This document shows positions 61,532 to 64,000 of a stretch of DNA of 64,000 nucleotides, one piece after another. Numbering within the stretch: position 1 is the stretch's first letter; each line of letters begins with the position of its first letter. Origin of the DNA: Candidatus Melainabacteria bacterium (GTDB taxonomy: Bacteria > Cyanobacteriota > Vampirovibrionia > 2-02-FULL-35-15); contig JAHFBF010000004.1 in NCBI GenBank assembly GCA_023250195.1, positions 69,675-133,674 on the forward strand. Reading direction: 5' to 3'. The notes under the pieces are model-generated. The model had not been told where the DNA came from. It worked only from the letters and a program-made list of their open reading frames with translations, and did not search any database. The position numbers and the translations under genes are program-made.

Positions 61532-62599
61532 ATGCTGATTGAGAAAATAGCAGATTTTTTAAACAAGATAGGATTAAAAAAACAATCCGAATTTCTAAGA
61601 GCCTGTTGTCTTGAAGGCTCTAAACTGTCAGGTAGTAAAAATAGTAATAGTTTAATCAATACTTTAAAGGGAGTCTTTTGTTTTTTTAAGGAGCCAGGCT
61701 TTAAAGAAAAAATCAACAAACACATAAGAATTGCTTTAATTTATCAGGACAGTACAGTGTTTGAAAAATTTTTAACTACAATAGAGAATTCACAAACAAA
61801 GATAGTTGCAAAGTTAATTACAAAAAACAATCTTAAAAAAAGAGAGCTAAAGATATTGGATATGGGTTGTCACTATGGATATTTAATTGATGACATTAAA
61901 CAATACCCGCAGTTAACTATTGATAGATATACAGGAGTAGATTTGAGTTTTGATGTAATAGAAAAAGCAAAGTTAAGAGTGAAGAATCGATTTGGACAGG
62001 TGGATTCTTTAAAGTATAGTTTTATTTTGGGTAATGGTTTAAATGAGGATTTGTATAAAGAGTTACCTAGTGACAATAATATAATCGTTTTTTCTGGGCT
62101 GGGGCATTTAAATTCACGAGAAATTAAGTTCTTGCTGAGTAATTCTAATAAGGTCATTTCAAAAGAAGAGAATTCTAGAATCTATCTTAGTAACACTGTT
62201 TTTGAAGAACATATTCCTAAAGTTCATATTTATTCGAAGAAATTATTATCGTATTTTAAGTGGGTTTGTGAAAAAATGGATGTTGTAATAGTCCCTGGGA
62301 TTGAATCATTTATAGAAAAGGCATCTCAGAAAGAGGTAGATAGTTTTGTTGATAAGCTTTGTAAAGAGAGTTTTGAAACAAAACATTTGGAAGACGAAGG
62401 AATTGAAGAAGGTGTTTTTTATAGATTATACAGATCAAACGATCCTAAGTTCAATTATGAATTTAATACCAAAGACAGATGCCAATTTGATAAATTTTTG
62501 ATAAATTGCGGATTTGAAATTGATATAGAAAACTCCTTTATTAATCCACTAATTATAGGACTTGCGGTAGATTATCTTTGTTTGAAAAAGAAATCCTAA
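61532..62599 (+). CDS. SAM-dependent methyltransferase-like protein
   Basis: 355 residues. Residues about 110-220 form a class I methyltransferase core: KILDMGCHYGYLIDDI (motif I), YTGVDLSFDVIEKAK (motif II) and IIVFSGLGHLNSREI near motif IV. About 110 residues before and 130 after are lineage-specific and unmatched. The start (TAAGATG) is coupled to the adenine methylase stop. Lysine-rich composition and low GC resemble the preceding gene. A role in DNA, glycan or small-molecule methylation cannot be separated. Confidence 0.7.
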   Translation: MLIEKIADFLNKIGLKKQSEFLRACCLEGSKLSGSKNSNSLINTLKGVFCFFKEPGFKEKINKHIRIALIYQDSTVFEKFLTTIENSQTKIVAKLITKNNLKKRELKILDMGCHYGYLIDDIKQYPQLTIDRYTGVDLSFDVIEKAKLRVKNRFGQVDSLKYSFILGNGLNEDLYKELPSDNNIIVFSGLGHLNSREIKFLLSNSNKVISKEENSRIYLSNTVFEEHIPKVHIYSKKLLSYFKWVCEKMDVVIVPGIESFIEKASQKEVDSFVDKLCKESFETKHLEDEGIEEGVFYRLYRSNDPKFNYEFNTKDRCQFDKFLINCGFEIDIENSFINPLIIGLAVDYLCLKKKS

Positions 62600-62729
62600 A
62601 AAACTATAAGATTGAAAGGCTTTATAAGGCTATTAATGAGGTACATTTTTTAACTGAATGTTAATAATCAATATCGATTTCTAAATAAATAAATTTATTT
62701 TATCAAATAATACATTTTGAACTCTTTGT

Positions 62730-63326
62730 ATGATTAGGGAATATTTTTATTGTAAAAAAGGTGGAAGAGCTTATATGTTTATTTTAGATATTATTAGTGG
62801 AATATTAGCTCAGAGTGTATTAGTTTCTCGGCCTCAAAGGTTTCTTATTGAAGCGCCTCTTGTTGAAGAAGATGTAGATCTAAAAGTAGAAGGAAGCAAT
62901 CGAAAAGGAGAAGAAGAATTAATTAGTTTTATTACAAAAAAGATTACTGAGTTGAAGGGGGATTTGAAAAATTTTGAAGGTGATGAAATTAAACTTGCTT
63001 CAAAAAAAGAGATTATTAAAGTTCATGAAGATGCTTTAAAGATTCTAGAAAAATATAAAGGAAACAAAAATTTATTATTTAAGGCCTTTTGTGAAAAATA
63101 TTCAGCTTTAAGGAAAGTCTCCGCTGATCTTAGACAAATCTTTATTAAATTAAAAGGAGTTGGAAACGAGAAGAAAAGAAAAGAAGCTTTAAAGGTTTAT
63201 TATAAAGCACTGGATAATACAATTGCTTTTTCTGATCTGTTTACAGAACTTTCAAAAGTTTACCCAGAGCTTAAATCTAGACCAGGCTTTCCAGGACTGT
63301 ATAAAACGTATACAATTTCACCTTAG
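62730..63326 (+). CDS. Unknown 198-residue helical protein
   Basis: Not recognised. A helical, Lys/Glu-rich protein with repeated amphipathic segments (EELISFITKKITELKGDLKN, KEIIKVHEDALKILEKYKGN). The start may be ATG 62730, or ATG 62775 (MFILDIISGILAQSVLV), which is preceded by GGTGGAAGAG at 6-8 bases and would begin with a hydrophobic segment. No cysteine motif, no signal peptide in the long form. It converges on the dehydrogenase gene with 32 bases between the stops. Confidence 0.55.
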   Translation: MIREYFYCKKGGRAYMFILDIISGILAQSVLVSRPQRFLIEAPLVEEDVDLKVEGSNRKGEEELISFITKKITELKGDLKNFEGDEIKLASKKEIIKVHEDALKILEKYKGNKNLLFKAFCEKYSALRKVSADLRQIFIKLKGVGNEKKRKEALKVYYKALDNTIAFSDLFTELSKVYPELKSRPGFPGLYKTYTISP

Positions 63327-63358
63327 ATCTGATATACATCTGACCATTAGAACAATGA

Positions 63359-64000
63359 TTAAAAACTAATTTCAATTCCTCTTTTAGATAACTCAGAGAT
63401 AAAAAGCTTTGCTGGTATGCATTTTTCTTGTGGTTGTACACCAAGAATTGTAATTTGTCCTCTTGCCTGCATCTGTGAAATTATAGCTGCAGGGAATGCT
63501 GTGGTTCTCATCATTGCTGTAAATGGTGGTTTTGCCTTGTCAATAATTATAAGCTCCTGTTGAGACTGAGCTCCATCTTTACTACCATCAAAAATTATTT
63601 TTACAAGCGTTACATCTTCTTTTTCAAGCGGTATTGTTTCTTCGAGATATTTAACTGTAGCTCTTCGTTTCTCACCAAAAAACATTCCGGAGTCATACAT
63701 TTCTCTAATTATTTTGCAGTGCCCCTGATAGCGAATAGTCTTATAATCTAAATTCTTTAATCTGTTTTTATAGGTTTCTATAAGTGTTGATGTTCCACCA
63801 GAGGTGGTGAATGCTTCTAATGTGTCAAATCCAGGAAATTCAATTTCTTCAATTTCCGTTAATGGTTCAATTGTTTCTATCTTTCCATTTCGTAAAACAC
63901 GTACAGGTTCTATATATTCATTAATTAAACCTTCTATAGAAAATAGTCTTCCATATTTAAGAACTCCAGTTGGATTCTGCGGTAAGCCGCCAACTCGAAT
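63359..64000 (-). CDS. Saccharopine dehydrogenase-like oxidoreductase, C-terminal part
   Basis: Runs in from the window end; 213 codons are visible. On the minus strand it begins IRVGGLPQNPTGVLKYGRLF and continues SIEGLINEYIEPVRVLRNGK, then DTLEAFTTSGGTSTLIETYK, LDYKTIRYQGHCKIIREM. This is the catalytic/dimer half of the Lys9/saccharopine dehydrogenase-like family, which also includes L-lysine 6-dehydrogenase and carboxynorspermidine-type enzymes. In this organism it may act in lysine or polyamine metabolism; the Rossmann half is beyond the window, so the choice is open. Confidence 0.85.
   Translation of the reverse strand: MRVGGLPQNPTGVLKYGRLFSIEGLINEYIEPVRVLRNGKIETIEPLTEIEEIEFPGFDTLEAFTTSGGTSTLIETYKNRLKNLDYKTIRYQGHCKIIREMYDSGMFFGEKRRATVKYLEETIPLEKEDVTLVKIIFDGSKDGAQSQQELIIIDKAKPPFTAMMRTTAFPAAIISQMQARGQITILGVQPQEKCIPAKLFISELSKRGIEISF

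Overview
The window is AT-rich and densely coded on both strands, with short intergenic gaps and a mix of Shine-Dalgarno-led and apparently leaderless genes. Several signals point to a non-photosynthetic relative of Cyanobacteria (Melainabacteria/Vampirovibrionia type, perhaps Caenarcaniphilales-like): a cyanobacterial-looking PurA N-terminus, adjacent acpP and fabF, an MqnC of the futalosine menaquinone route, short palindromic repeats that resemble cyanobacterial dispersed repeats, and no photosynthesis gene. This placement is inference; no rRNA or ribosomal protein gene is present to fix it.

Layout. 0-9 kb: the start of an MFS transporter and a minus-strand beta-oxidation operon (two large acyl-CoA dehydrogenases, a hydroxyacyl-CoA dehydrogenase/enoyl-CoA hydratase fusion, a thiolase). 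9-17 kb: ACT-domain malic enzyme, a TPR/NHL protein, class II-like aroA, a membrane-anchored protein with two FKBP-like domains, a YhcC-like radical SAM protein and a CbpA-like DnaJ. 17-30 kb: an unknown 636-residue protein, a DsbA-like protein with a CPFS site, a Rieske/SRPBCC/methyltransferase trio, hflX, OsmC, the agmatine-to-putrescine pair aguB-aguA, a Nudix hydrolase and a DUF255-type protein. 30-36 kb: a Tat-exported DUF1501 protein and a cluster of secreted Ser/Thr-rich or Cys-containing proteins with a degraded Cys-rich gene and a triplicated noncoding repeat, then tRNA-Gly(UCC). 36-46 kb: housekeeping genes (fabG, acpP, fabF, mqnC, tlyA, nadK, a DivIVA-like coiled coil, coaD, groL, groS). 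46-56 kb: a peptide-type solute-binding protein, CbiX-like chelatase, LysM protein, FlgM-like peptide, mnmE, a multi-GAF diguanylate cyclase and tldD. 56-64 kb: two paralogous cassettes of tiny membrane proteins, purA, a D12-class DNA adenine methylase, another methyltransferase, and a saccharopine-dehydrogenase-like gene that runs off the end.

The most interesting material is between and inside the genes. (1) A two-hairpin element with constant flanks (AAGYGAAGG - stem - TGARYGWCGGAAAG - second stem) occurs at least eight times. Its stems change in sequence but keep pairing. It lies just before the MFS gene, dnaJ, nadK, the DivIVA-like gene, groS and purA. (2) A family of about 28-base palindromes (GTAGRG...CYCTAC ends, variable cores) is scattered through the window. 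Some copies sit in frame inside coding sequences, and some supply start or stop codons. (3) Five genes have TATAAT placed 6-7 bases before the initiation codon, which predicts leaderless mRNAs. (4) The diguanylate cyclase gene is bracketed by inverted copies of a roughly 117-base repeat.
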